From: Pseudomonas graminis
GTDB lineage: Bacteria; Pseudomonadota; Gammaproteobacteria; Pseudomonadales; Pseudomonadaceae
Direction: 5' to 3'
Assembly: GCF_004364335.1 (NCBI RefSeq)
Contig: NZ_SOCR01000009.1
Span: 286,204 to 350,203, forward strand
DNA: 64,000 bases
Part shown: positions 35,201-43,148 of the stretch, one piece after another
How the letters are laid out: each line of letters begins with the position of its first letter
Position numbering within the stretch: the stretch's first letter is position 1
Position numbers and translations under genes: made by a program
The notes under the pieces: generated by a model
What the model was told of the DNA's origin: nothing
Databases searched by the model: none
Seen by the model: only the letters and a program-made list of their open reading frames with translations

Positions 35201-35772
35201 GATTGCTGCCGTCGCGGTTGTCGCCGCAGGTCTGGGGCAACCTCGTCTCGCGCCGTGGAGTCGGCAGCAAGCCCAGGGTCGGGTTGGTCAGTGACCGCTG
35301 GCAGCCGCAGGATCTGCACCTGATCCTCGCCGTGGTCGAGGCCTTGGCAGAAGAGGTGGAGTGGATCGTGATGGGCGATGACCAGGGCGTGCTGCGCAGT
35401 CATGCCCATGAATCCCACGACCGGCCATCCGCCGAGCACTACGCCACAGCCGTCGCCGACCTGAACCTCGACCTGGCGCTGCTGCCCGCGGTGGATAACT
35501 TGTTCGGCGCCTGCAAGAACAACATCACCCTGCTGCAACTCGGCGCCTGTGGTGTGCCGGTGATTTGCAGCGACGTTCGCGCCTACGCGGGTGATTTGCC
35601 GGTGACGCGGGTGCCCAACACGCTGGAAGCCTGGGTCAACCTGATTCGTGCCCACACGATGGATCTGGCCAGCGCGGCGCTGCTCGGCGACGACTTGCGC
35701 AAACAAGTGCTTCGCGACTGGATGCTCGACGACGGGGCTGTTCAGGCCTGGCGCGAGGCGTGGTTGCCCTGA
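32218..35772 (+). CDS. Giant multidomain glycosyltransferase, flagellin-glycosylation type (B)
   Basis: A 1,184-residue paralogue of the protein encoded at 25474, with the same three GT-A units plus GT4-like tail. The damage is reversed: unit 1 has lost the acidic site (S93-G94-D95-A96 instead of Y-D-D-D), whereas unit 3 is intact, with VSIIVPTKDQ, LIVDNNS, N658-N-D-T in YLVLLNNDTAIV and SYNDVDLCMKV. Unit 2 again reads only IDAGTQF. The tail (about 880-1184) carries VGLVSDRWQPQ and LLQLGACGVPVICSD. ATG at 32218 begins the block MDSQRLVSVVLAV that aligns with the start of the paralogue. Probably acts on flagellin in series with it. Confidence 0.85.
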   Translation: MDSQRLVSVVLAVCRTEFFETALRSVIGQTHDAIEIVICDDATDGLAETVTDLYRASCRWPIRYLRSESPRGADACFNRGVADACGQYIKFMSGDAVLAPDCIEQMVAALEVNPQASLVAAHRQWLNAEGAALQENLATRFRVTEPTVFHGPDIVGLLGEFTCHFIGELSSVLCRRDDLLALGADLFALNGESVGPLGNLALYARLLHDAELILLPATLTGTRIAPQQLTEQGIEIVGTDSDHLPAFHRLIREAGWASTSLDNGWVGARPLSSPQGFTDFNLLAQLSAPLPQRLNPQQVEAWLGHRVPTAEQQTQIDRHLAEVDVPSLLVVIKDFGNAPDKIQRSLDSLASHGALHAAMNVVVLTDSTEVPATLVSPRLTTLAIGAVNPAALLNQVVENHRFDWLIVIDAGTQFTPFGLAASALKLLESPDARAAFADEMHRRPRGGLSSAMRPDFNLDYLLSYPLLTAGHWLFRRQTLMDVGGFDERFADAAEFDLILRLYEREGAGQIIHISEPLLVCDLPEAVDNPHETEALQRHLQVRGYPKAVIEHTLPRRYHVHYGHTEQPLVSIIVPTKDQLPFLQRCVETLLHTTRYLNYELLIVDNNSETPEALEWLARIDALGSAQVRVLRYPHPFNYSRINNVAAAQAKGEYLVLLNNDTAIVHSRWLDELLNHALRPEVGVVGAKLLFPNGRMQHAGVRLGMDGPAGHQHIGEPGHIQGYMQRVQVDQDLSAVTAACLMVRRSIYEEVGGLDEEAFVVSYNDVDLCMKVDALGYLNVWTPHSVLIHEGSVSQTHVDTATHQAKRKRFVGEQLAMYRKWLPTLANDPAFNSNLSFDLQSVELELNMPLVWRPMAWRRDPVVLAYPAGLWASPHERVIAPFETLQAAGVVDGMLSSQPLSIPQEGRFKPNVVVFQARLDADHLQTIARAQLLPDAFVVLDINDLQLGSRTPGEDPFAFDAECVDLLQKSLHQAHRVIASTQVLADIAGEFHADVRLLPSRLSPQVWGNLVSRRGVGSKPRVGLVSDRWQPQDLHLILAVVEALAEEVEWIVMGDDQGVLRSHAHESHDRPSAEHYATAVADLNLDLALLPAVDNLFGACKNNITLLQLGACGVPVICSDVRAYAGDLPVTRVPNTLEAWVNLIRAHTMDLASAALLGDDLRKQVLRDWMLDDGAVQAWREAWLP

Positions 35773-35788
35773 GGCAAGCGGCGGCTCA

Positions 35789-36817
35789 TCAGTCCGCCTT
35801 CATTGAGTTGCTGGCGGTTTGCTTCTTGCGGTAGCCGCCCGGACTCTCCCCCGTCCATTTCTTGAATGCCCGGTGAAACGCGCTGGGCTCCTGAAACCCT
35901 ACCAAGGACGCGATCTCGACCACGCTCAGCTCGGTGTCGCGCAGCTGCTGCTGGGCGATGCCGCGTCGCACGTCGTCCTTGATGCCCTGAAACGCACAGC
36001 CCTCACGCTCCAGCCGACGGCGGAAGGTGGTGGCGCTGAGTTTCAGTTCATCGGCCATTTCCAGTAGCGTCGGCCAGTGTCCGTAATGGCTGTTGCGCAA
36101 GCGCTGATAGACCTGCGCCGCCAGCCCGCGCTGGTTGCGGTAGCGAATGACCAGCCACTGCGGCGCAGTGCGTAAAAACGATTTCAGCGAGGGCAACGTC
36201 TGCACCACTGGCAGACGCAGGCAGTGGCTGGAAAACTCGATCTCAGTGCGCTGCTCGCCAAAGCTCAGGTTAAACCCCCACAGCAGTGAGTCGTCGCTGA
36301 GACGCTGACGGCGCTGGCGAAACTGCGCGCGGTCGATGCTGATGCGGCGCCCGCCGAGCCAGCACAGCAAGCTGATCATCAACAGCAGAAATGTCTCTTC
36401 ACCGAAGCGCTGGCGGACCGGGTCGTCCGTGGTGGTGTCCACCGCAAGCACGGCGCGCGAGCCGCGAATGATGAGGCTGCCACGAAAGTCGCGCAGAAAC
36501 AGGCCGAAATTGCTCAAGCACTGGCGCAGAGCCTTTTCCAGATTGGGCTCCTGAATCAGCCCCCGGCAAATCAGGGCGAAGCTGCCCAAGGGCATGCCGT
36601 GGGAATCGAGGCCGAAAAATTCATCGCCCAGTTCCTTGATCTGAATCAGCCACAACGCCGCAAACGCGCTGGCCGACACCCGCGCCGTGGGGTCGTCGAG
36701 CAGCGCCATGTCGATGTCCGCTGCTTGCAGCACGGACTGCAAACGCAGCGGCTGGTCGCGCAGCCCGTGGACGATCAACTGGACGAAGTAGATCGACACT
36801 GAATCCTTTTCCCGCAT
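35789..36817 (-). CDS. AraC-family regulator with arabinose-binding-like N-terminal domain
   Basis: A 342-residue regulator. The N-terminal half (about 20-200) resembles the Arabinose_bd (PF12625) sensor domain found in OruR/ArgR-type AraC proteins; the C-terminal half has two helix-turn-helices: TLLEMADELKLSATTFRRRL and VVEIASLVGFQEPSAFHRAF, ending KWTGESPGGYRK. ATG at 36817 follows AAAGGCGG; the longer frame lacks a site. It is divergent from the thiolase-dehydrogenase pair across 187 bp and probably controls it in response to an acyl compound. Confidence 0.86.
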   Translation of the reverse strand: MREKDSVSIYFVQLIVHGLRDQPLRLQSVLQAADIDMALLDDPTARVSASAFAALWLIQIKELGDEFFGLDSHGMPLGSFALICRGLIQEPNLEKALRQCLSNFGLFLRDFRGSLIIRGSRAVLAVDTTTDDPVRQRFGEETFLLLMISLLCWLGGRRISIDRAQFRQRRQRLSDDSLLWGFNLSFGEQRTEIEFSSHCLRLPVVQTLPSLKSFLRTAPQWLVIRYRNQRGLAAQVYQRLRNSHYGHWPTLLEMADELKLSATTFRRRLEREGCAFQGIKDDVRRGIAQQQLRDTELSVVEIASLVGFQEPSAFHRAFKKWTGESPGGYRKKQTASNSMKAD

Positions 36818-37004
36818 GACCGCCTTTCCCTTTTTGAATGGTGCACCACGGATCAGGCGCTGATGGTAAAGAACGCCAGCCCATCTGGACAGTTTCGGCA
36901 TAGGCCCGTCCCGAACGCCGATCTAGACTTGCCCGCAGTCAGCACCGGCCGAAACCCGTTTCGCGGTGCCGCCCCCATAATTCCAATACATGTCAGGAGT
37001 CGCC

Positions 37005-38189
37005 ATGAGCACACCCGAAGTTTTCGTCGTCAGCGCACTGCGTACCGCCATCGGCGGATTCGGCGGTTCCCTCAAGGAGGTCTCGCCCATCGAACTGGGC
37101 ACCCAGGTCAGCCGCGCCGCACTGGCCAAATCGGGGGTCGCACCGGAACACATCGGCCATGTGGTCATGGGCCACGTGATTCCTACCGAAGTGCGCGACG
37201 CCTATCTTTCCCGCGTTATCGCCCTGGAAGCCGGCCTGACCCAGGACACCCCCGCCATGAACGTCAACCGCCTCTGCGGCTCGGGCCTGCAGGCCATCGT
37301 GTCGGCCGCACAGTCGCTGATGCTCGGCGACGCCCAGGCCGTGTTGGCCGGTGGCGCCGAATCCATGAGCCGTGGCGCGTATATCATGCCCCAGGCCCGC
37401 TGGGGCGCGCGCATGGGTAACGTGCAGGCGTACGACTACATGCTCGGCGCGTTGCACGACCCCTTCGCCAATATTCACATGGGCATCACCGCCGAGAACA
37501 TCGCCGAGCATTACGGCATCACCCGCGCCGATCAGGACGCCCTGGCGCTGACCAGTCAGCAGCGCGCCGCCCACGCCATCGCCGAGGGCCGTTTCGAGGG
37601 CCAGATCGTGCCGATCGAGATCGCCACGCGCAGAGGCACCGTGACCTTCGCCCAGGACGAGCATGTGCGTGGCGATGTGACGGCCGAACAGCTGGAGAAG
37701 ATGAAAACTGCGTTCAAGAAGGACGGCACCGTCACCGCCGGCAACGCGTCCGGCCTGAACGATGGCGCAGCGGCGCTGGTCATGGCCAATGGCGACATGG
37801 TCCGCGCGCACGGCCTCAAGCCGATGGCGCGTCTGGTGGCGTATGCCCATGCCGGGGTTGACCCGTCGATGATGGGGCTGGGGCCGATTCCAGCCAGCCG
37901 CAAAGTGCTGGAACGCGCCGGCCTCACAGTGGCGGACCTGGACGTCATCGAATCCAACGAAGCCTTCGCCGCCCAGGCCTGCGCCGTCGCCCGTGAGCTA
38001 GGCTTTGATCCGGCCAGGGTCAACCCGAACGGCTCGGGCATTTCCCTCGGCCACCCGGTGGGCGCGACGGGCGCGATCATCGCCACCAAGGCGATTCATG
38101 AGCTGCACCGGATTCAGGGCCGCTACGCGCTGGTGACCATGTGCATCGGCGGCGGTCAGGGCATCGCTGTCATCTTCGAACGTGTGTAA
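37005..38189 (+). CDS. Acetyl-CoA C-acyltransferase (thiolase)
   Basis: A 394-residue thiolase II. Seen: VVSALRTAIGGFGGSLKEVS at the N-terminus, nucleophile Cys in NRLCGSGLQAIVSAA (about residue 89), the NEAFAAQACAVARELG motif, the His in NPNGSGISLGHPVGATG and the C-terminal acid/base Cys in VTMCIGGGQGIAVIFE. ATG at 37005 follows AGGAG. With the dehydrogenase 12 bp downstream it interconverts acetyl-CoA, acetoacetyl-CoA and 3-hydroxybutyryl-CoA, in short-chain acid degradation or synthesis. Confidence 0.92.
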   Translation: MSTPEVFVVSALRTAIGGFGGSLKEVSPIELGTQVSRAALAKSGVAPEHIGHVVMGHVIPTEVRDAYLSRVIALEAGLTQDTPAMNVNRLCGSGLQAIVSAAQSLMLGDAQAVLAGGAESMSRGAYIMPQARWGARMGNVQAYDYMLGALHDPFANIHMGITAENIAEHYGITRADQDALALTSQQRAAHAIAEGRFEGQIVPIEIATRRGTVTFAQDEHVRGDVTAEQLEKMKTAFKKDGTVTAGNASGLNDGAAALVMANGDMVRAHGLKPMARLVAYAHAGVDPSMMGLGPIPASRKVLERAGLTVADLDVIESNEAFAAQACAVARELGFDPARVNPNGSGISLGHPVGATGAIIATKAIHELHRIQGRYALVTMCIGGGQGIAVIFERV

Positions 38190-38201
38190 GGAGGCTTGTC
38201 G

Positions 38202-39053
38202 ATGAGCATGCAACACATCGCCGTGATCGGCGCCGGCACCATGGGCAACGGCATCGCGCAGGTCTGCGCGGTAGCCGGTTTCGACGTGACCCTGCTGGAC
38301 ATTTCCGACACGGCACTGGAGCGCGGCATGGCGACCGTGCGCAAAAACCTCGAGCGGCAGGTGACCAAGCAAACGGTGGCGGCCGATGTCGCCGAAGCGG
38401 CCCTTCGGCGCATCAGCGTCACCACGGACTACGACCAGTTGAATGGCGCGCAGCTGGTGATCGAAGCGGCCACCGAGAACCTGGAGCTGAAGCTGCGCCT
38501 GCTCAAGCAGATTGCCAGCCATGTCGACCGCGAGTGCGTGATTGCGTCAAATACTTCGTCGCTGTCCATCACGCAACTGGCGGCCAGCGTCGAGCATCCG
38601 GATCGATTCATTGGGCTGCACTTCTTCAACCCGGTGCCGATGATGAACCTGATCGAGGTCATTCGCGGTTTGCAGACGGCGGACACCACCCACATCGCGG
38701 CGATCAAGCTGGCAGAGCGGTTGAACAAGACCGCGATTACCGCCGGCAACCGCCCGGGCTTTGTGGTCAACCGGATTCTGGTGCCGATGATTAATGAAGC
38801 AATTCTGGTGCTGCAGGAAGGTCTGGCCACCGCCCAGGACATCGACGACGGCATGCGCCTGGGCTGCAACCAGCCCATCGGCCCGCTGGCGCTGGCTGAC
38901 CTGATCGGGCTGGACACCTTGCTGGCGATTGTCGAAGCGTTCAACGAAGGCTTCAACGACAGCAAATACCGCCCCGCTCCGCTGCTCAAGGAAATGGTCG
39001 CGGCGGGGTACCTGGGGCGCAAGACCGGGCGTGGGTTTTTTACCTATAACTGA
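38202..39053 (+). CDS. 3-hydroxybutyryl-CoA dehydrogenase
   Basis: A 283-residue NAD(P)-dependent 3-hydroxyacyl-CoA dehydrogenase of the single-domain Hbd/PaaH type. Seen: GAGTMGNGIAQVCAVAGFDV (about 9-28), EAATENLELKLRLL, SNTSSLSITQLAASVEHPDR, the catalytic His in GLHFFNPVPMMNLIEVI, and NRPGFVVNRILVPMINEA. ATG at 38202 follows AAGGAGG. It forms an operon with the thiolase. The same C4 chemistry is used by the flagellin locus nearby, but there it is ACP-bound, so a link is only a possibility. Confidence 0.92.
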   Translation: MSMQHIAVIGAGTMGNGIAQVCAVAGFDVTLLDISDTALERGMATVRKNLERQVTKQTVAADVAEAALRRISVTTDYDQLNGAQLVIEAATENLELKLRLLKQIASHVDRECVIASNTSSLSITQLAASVEHPDRFIGLHFFNPVPMMNLIEVIRGLQTADTTHIAAIKLAERLNKTAITAGNRPGFVVNRILVPMINEAILVLQEGLATAQDIDDGMRLGCNQPIGPLALADLIGLDTLLAIVEAFNEGFNDSKYRPAPLLKEMVAAGYLGRKTGRGFFTYN

Positions 39054-39118
39054 GGCCGGTAATCCCCAACAATCGGATGGCATTGCGTGCAGCACTGAGA
39101 TTGGAGGCGAACTCACAT

Positions 39119-39326
39119 GTGGGACCGGCTTTAGCCAGGAAGGCGTCGGTCGCCACGCCGCAAATTTTGCGGTGACAACACCGGCCTCTTCCCGGCTGAA
39201 GCCGGTCCTACAGGACAACCGCGCGCATCTGGCAGGACCGGCTTTAACCGGGAAGGCGTCGGTCGCCACGCCGCAAATTTTGCGGTGACCCTACCGGCCT
39301 CTTCCCGGCTGAAGCCGGTCCTACAA
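39119..39326. repeat. Second REP class, two tandem BIMEs
   Basis: GTGGGACCGGCTTTAGCCAG and its complement-like CCCGGCTGAAGCCGGTCCTA bound each of two units (about 39119-39212 and 39231-39326). Between them lies GTCGCCACGCCGCAAATTTT, identical in both. This TAAAGCCGGTCC class differs from the GTAGGAGCGCGC class. It separates the dehydrogenase from the convergent RND gene; no gene is seen in 39054-39341. Confidence 0.85.
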
Positions 39327-39341
39327 GGGCTTCGCGTGTGC

Positions 39342-41723
39342 TCAATGGGAAAACAGCGAATTCCCGACCTTGCCCGCCATCTTCTCCGGCTTGATCAGGA
39401 ACCGCGCCAACGCTGGCAACAGCCACAGGGCGCCGAACATGTTCCACAGCAGCATAAAGGTCAGCATCAGGCCCATGTCGGCCTGGAATTTAATGGCCGA
39501 GAAGATCCAGGTGCACACGCCAATCGCCAGGCACAGGCCGGTGAACAACACCGCTTTGCCCGTGGATTTCAGCGTCTGGTAATAGGCTTCCTGCAACGGC
39601 AGCCCCGCGCGCAGGAAACTCTCCAGTCGGCTGTAGATGTAAATCCCGTAATCGACCCCGATCCCCACCCCGAGCGCCACCACCGGCAGCGTCGCGACTT
39701 TCACGCCAATCCCCATGAACGCCATCAGCGCGTTACCCAGCACGGACGTCAGCACCAGCGGCAACACGATGCACAGCGTCGCCGCCCAGGAGCGGAAGGT
39801 GATCATGCACATCACGGCTACGCACACGTACACCAGAATCAGAATGGTCAGCTCGGCCTGCTTGATCACTTCGTTGGTGGCCGCCTCGATCCCGGCGTTA
39901 CCCGCTGCCAGCAAAAACTCCAGGCCGTCCTTGTTGTTCTGCTGAGCGAACTCCTGCACCGCATGCACGGCCCGATCCAGGGTTTCGGCCTTGTGGTCGT
40001 TGAGGAAAATCAGCAACGGCGCCAGGGAACAGGTGTTGTTGTACAAACCGTCAGCGCGGGAAATCGAGCTATTGAGCACGTCCTTGTTGCGCGACAGCGA
40101 CTCCCATTTCAGGTTGCCCTCGTTCATCCCCTTAATGACCTGCTTGGACACAGTCACCAGGGAAATCGCCGATTGCACCCCCGGCGTGTTCTCCATCTTC
40201 CACGACAGCTCGTTCATCGCCGACAGGGTCTGATACGCCGAACAGCCCTCGGGCGGCGTCTTGACCATTACCACCAGTACGTCGGAGCTGGTGGAGTAAT
40301 TGTTGATGATGAAGCTGTTGTCCTGGTTGTAGCGCGAGTCTGGCCGCAGTTCCGGCGCGCCTTGATCGAGGTCGCCGATCTTCAGGTTATGGCCGTACCA
40401 GAGGCCGCCCACCAGGGCTACAAGAGCCAGCGTCACTGACACGCGGGCGACTTTCGGCGCGGCGAAGTTCGACAGCAGACGCCAGAACGGGTGCTCGCGC
40501 ACGGCATCTTCTTTACTGCGCACCACGGCTTTTTTGCTGATGCCAACGTAGGAAATCGCCACCGGCAGGAGGATCAGGTTGGTGAACACGATGACCGCGA
40601 CGCCGATGGACGCGCCGATGGCCAGCTCGCGGATCACGCCGATGTCGATAATCAGCAACGTAATGAAGCCGACGGCGTCCGCGAGGATCGCGATCATTCC
40701 CGGCAGGAACAACTGGCGGAAGGTACGACGTGCTGCGGTGAGCGCGCTGTCGGCGTCACTGGATTGCAGAGCGATGCCGTTGATCTTCTGCACGCCGTGG
40801 GAAATGCCAATGGCGAAGATCAGAAACGGCACCAGCATCGAGTAGGGATCAAGGCCGAAGCCCACCACATGCATCAGGCCCAGCTGCCAGATCACGGCGA
40901 TCAACGTGGTGCTCAACACCGCGATGGTGCTGCGGGCGCAGCGGGTAAACCACATCAGCAGGACCAGGGTGATCAGGAATGCGATGCCGAAGAACATCAC
41001 CACCATGATCAGGCCATCGATAAGATCGCCGACCTTCTTGGCGAAACCGACGATGTGAATCTCGACGTTGGGGTTCTGCGCCTCGTACTTGTCGCGAATC
41101 TTCTCTTCAAGCTGGTGGGAGAACTGACGGTAATCCAGCGGCAGCAGTTTGCTCTGGTCGCTGGGGTCCGGGTAGAACTCCTGCAGCGGCACATCGACGA
41201 TGCTCGACTTGAAGTTGTTGGACACCAGACGCCCGACCTGGCCGGACTTGAGGACGTTATTGCGCAGCTTGTCGAGGCTCTGCTGCGAGCCGTCGTAGCT
41301 CTGCGGAATCACTTCCCCGCCGGCAAAGCCCTCCTCCGTCACCTCGGTCCAGCGGACGCTGGGGCTCCACAACGACTTGAGCCCGGAGCGGTCGACGCCG
41401 GAAATGTAGAACACCTCATCGTTGATCTGCCGCAGGGTCTCCATGTACTCCTTGGAGAAGATATCGCCCTGCTTGGCCTCCACCGAGATACGCACGGTGT
41501 TGCCCAGGTTCGCCAGGTCATTGCGGTGCTCCATCATGTTCTGAACGAACGGATGCCCCAGAGGGATCATCTTTTCGAAGCTGGTGGACGGGCGCACCAG
41601 GGTCGCTTGCCAGAACAGGAAGACGCTGACCAGCAGGCAGATGCCGATCACCGTCTTGCGGTTGTTGAAAATCAACTGCTCCAGACGCGTCGGCTTGTCG
41701 TGATGGTGTTGAAGGTTGGTCAT
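39342..41723 (-). CDS. RND/MMPL-family exporter
   Basis: A 793-residue inner-membrane protein with the RND layout: one helix (about 20-40), a periplasmic loop, five helices (about 235-400), a helix near 435, a second loop, and five helices (about 630-785). The MMPL-like permease halves include DADSALTAARRTFRQLFLPG and GVGIGVDYGIYIYSRLESFL. At 793 residues it is shorter than drug exporters and fits the patched-like group of lipid or hopanoid exporters. It follows a YCF48 gene by 26 bp; in many Pseudomonas such pairs lie beside DUF1302 and DUF1329 genes, absent here. Substrate unknown, perhaps a lipid or fatty acyl compound. Confidence 0.88.
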   Translation of the reverse strand: MTNLQHHHDKPTRLEQLIFNNRKTVIGICLLVSVFLFWQATLVRPSTSFEKMIPLGHPFVQNMMEHRNDLANLGNTVRISVEAKQGDIFSKEYMETLRQINDEVFYISGVDRSGLKSLWSPSVRWTEVTEEGFAGGEVIPQSYDGSQQSLDKLRNNVLKSGQVGRLVSNNFKSSIVDVPLQEFYPDPSDQSKLLPLDYRQFSHQLEEKIRDKYEAQNPNVEIHIVGFAKKVGDLIDGLIMVVMFFGIAFLITLVLLMWFTRCARSTIAVLSTTLIAVIWQLGLMHVVGFGLDPYSMLVPFLIFAIGISHGVQKINGIALQSSDADSALTAARRTFRQLFLPGMIAILADAVGFITLLIIDIGVIRELAIGASIGVAVIVFTNLILLPVAISYVGISKKAVVRSKEDAVREHPFWRLLSNFAAPKVARVSVTLALVALVGGLWYGHNLKIGDLDQGAPELRPDSRYNQDNSFIINNYSTSSDVLVVMVKTPPEGCSAYQTLSAMNELSWKMENTPGVQSAISLVTVSKQVIKGMNEGNLKWESLSRNKDVLNSSISRADGLYNNTCSLAPLLIFLNDHKAETLDRAVHAVQEFAQQNNKDGLEFLLAAGNAGIEAATNEVIKQAELTILILVYVCVAVMCMITFRSWAATLCIVLPLVLTSVLGNALMAFMGIGVKVATLPVVALGVGIGVDYGIYIYSRLESFLRAGLPLQEAYYQTLKSTGKAVLFTGLCLAIGVCTWIFSAIKFQADMGLMLTFMLLWNMFGALWLLPALARFLIKPEKMAGKVGNSLFSH

Positions 41724-41749
41724 GGAAACGTGTCCTCGCCTGCTTGTTC

Positions 41750-42850
41750 TTATTGTTGAGCGCTGTCAGCGCCCGTCGGCGAGGTGACGCGAACGCCGCC
41801 TTGTCCCACCAGAACCAGATTGCCTTTGTCGTCTTCAGCCACCCCGGACAACGAAAGCCGGTCGGGGCGATTGGCGACCGTGAAGCTTTGGCCGTCGTCG
41901 GTACTGCGCATGACGCTGCCGCCGTTGCCGACCAGCACGATGGCGTTGTCCGGCATCAGCGAGGCATTGGCGATGCTGAATTCCAGGGGGCCGCGCTCGC
42001 CCTGAAGCGGAACGGGCTCCCAGGTGGCACCGAAATCGGTTGAACGAAACAAGTTGCCGCGCAGGCCGTAAACCAGCAGCGTGTTGGATTCCGCAGTGCC
42101 GAGTGCACCGAACAGCGAGCCCTGGTAAGGGCCTTCGAGTTTCTCCCAGGTCTGGCCATCGTCCGGGGAGCGGAACATGCTGCCCTGCTCGCCGACCACA
42201 AGAAGGCCCGCGTCCTTCACGTACGCAATGCCGTTCAAGTGGAACTGGTCTTCGTTGTCCAGACGGTCGCCGATGTCTTCCCAGTGCTGGCCGCCGTCGG
42301 TGGTTTCCAGCACCGCGCCATAGGCACCCACGGCGATCCCGGTGGAGAGGTCCTTGAACCAGACATCCAGCAGCGGTGCTTCGCGTTTGAGGTCTTCGAA
42401 CTGCTTGGTCCAGGTGGCGCCGGCATCGCTGCTGGCGAGGATCTGCGCGTCGTGGCCCACGGCCCAGCCGTGCTGGTCATCGACGAAGTACACCGCCGTG
42501 AGCATCTGGCGCGTCGGCACTTTGGCCTGGGTCCAGGTTTTGCCCTGGTCGTCGGAATAGAGAATGTGGCCGCGATCTCCCACCGCGACCATGCGCTTGC
42601 CGGCATGGGTCACGTCCAGCAGCAGGCTGCGGGACGCTTTTGCGGATTCGAGGGCATAGACGGCGGAATCACCAGCGTTGGCAGGAGCGTCAGCGGGCGT
42701 GCTGTCAGCGGCGAGGGTTGCGCCGCAAAAGATCGGGGAGATAAGCAGCGACAGCGCAGCGTGGAGAGGCAGGCTCTTGAAAAGCGTCCGGGCACTGAAA
42801 TGGCCCCGAATGACCGCAAACCGAGTGCGCCGAATGACGGGCTCACGCAT
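41750..42850 (-). CDS. YCF48/BNR-repeat periplasmic protein, partner of the RND exporter
   Basis: A 366-residue exported protein: an N-terminal signal region (hydrophobic LPLHAALSLLISPIFCGATL ending at about residue 48), then a seven-bladed propeller of BNR/YCF48 repeats, each with a DDGQTW-like turn: SDDQGKTWTQ, SSDAGATWTK, TTDGGQHWED, SPDDGQTWEK, STDFGATWEP, STDDGQSFTV. The plant and cyanobacterial homologue helps photosystem II assembly, but bacterial copies beside RND genes have no assigned role. Start ATG follows AAGGAAGGGG. It is first in the pair and co-transcribed with the exporter. Confidence 0.87.
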   Translation of the reverse strand: MREPVIRRTRFAVIRGHFSARTLFKSLPLHAALSLLISPIFCGATLAADSTPADAPANAGDSAVYALESAKASRSLLLDVTHAGKRMVAVGDRGHILYSDDQGKTWTQAKVPTRQMLTAVYFVDDQHGWAVGHDAQILASSDAGATWTKQFEDLKREAPLLDVWFKDLSTGIAVGAYGAVLETTDGGQHWEDIGDRLDNEDQFHLNGIAYVKDAGLLVVGEQGSMFRSPDDGQTWEKLEGPYQGSLFGALGTAESNTLLVYGLRGNLFRSTDFGATWEPVPLQGERGPLEFSIANASLMPDNAIVLVGNGGSVMRSTDDGQSFTVANRPDRLSLSGVAEDDKGNLVLVGQGGVRVTSPTGADSAQQ

Positions 42851-43100
42851 GGAGCTAACCCCTTCCTTTATTTTTATTAGTTTCTTCAGAGAGCCGTTTC
42901 AACCGCGCAGACGCTCTAGCCTGCACACGAAGTGGCCTCACCGAAGCGACCCCATCCTAGTCAGCTTTGGAAACGTATGACAATCGACATGACGTTATCT
43001 TTTGTTAAGCAAGGGGGCGCTGATTGGCGCGTTATCACTGGGAGTGATTGAGCGGACCCAGCGTGTCTAGCGCATCTGGGCCGTGGAGCATCAAATCAGA

Positions 43101-43141
43101 CCCAAACCGTGCCGGGCAGCGCGCCCGCAGCACGGTTTGGG
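43101..43141 (-). terminator. Long hairpin after the omptin gene
   Basis: CCCAAACCGTGC (43101-43112) pairs perfectly with GCACGGTTTGGG (43130-43141); the inner CGGGC/GCCCG can extend the stem. It begins 7 bp 3' of the omptin stop and is followed on the minus strand by moderately T-rich sequence. The rest of 42851-43100 holds no recognisable gene. Confidence 0.65.
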
Positions 43142-43148
43142 GCAGGGC

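Noticed and set aside
38202..39053. Thiolase-dehydrogenase pair as supplier of the flagellin 3-hydroxybutyryl group
   Set aside because: These enzymes work on CoA esters and have their own AraC regulator; the glycosylation locus has its own ACP, KAS III and reductase.
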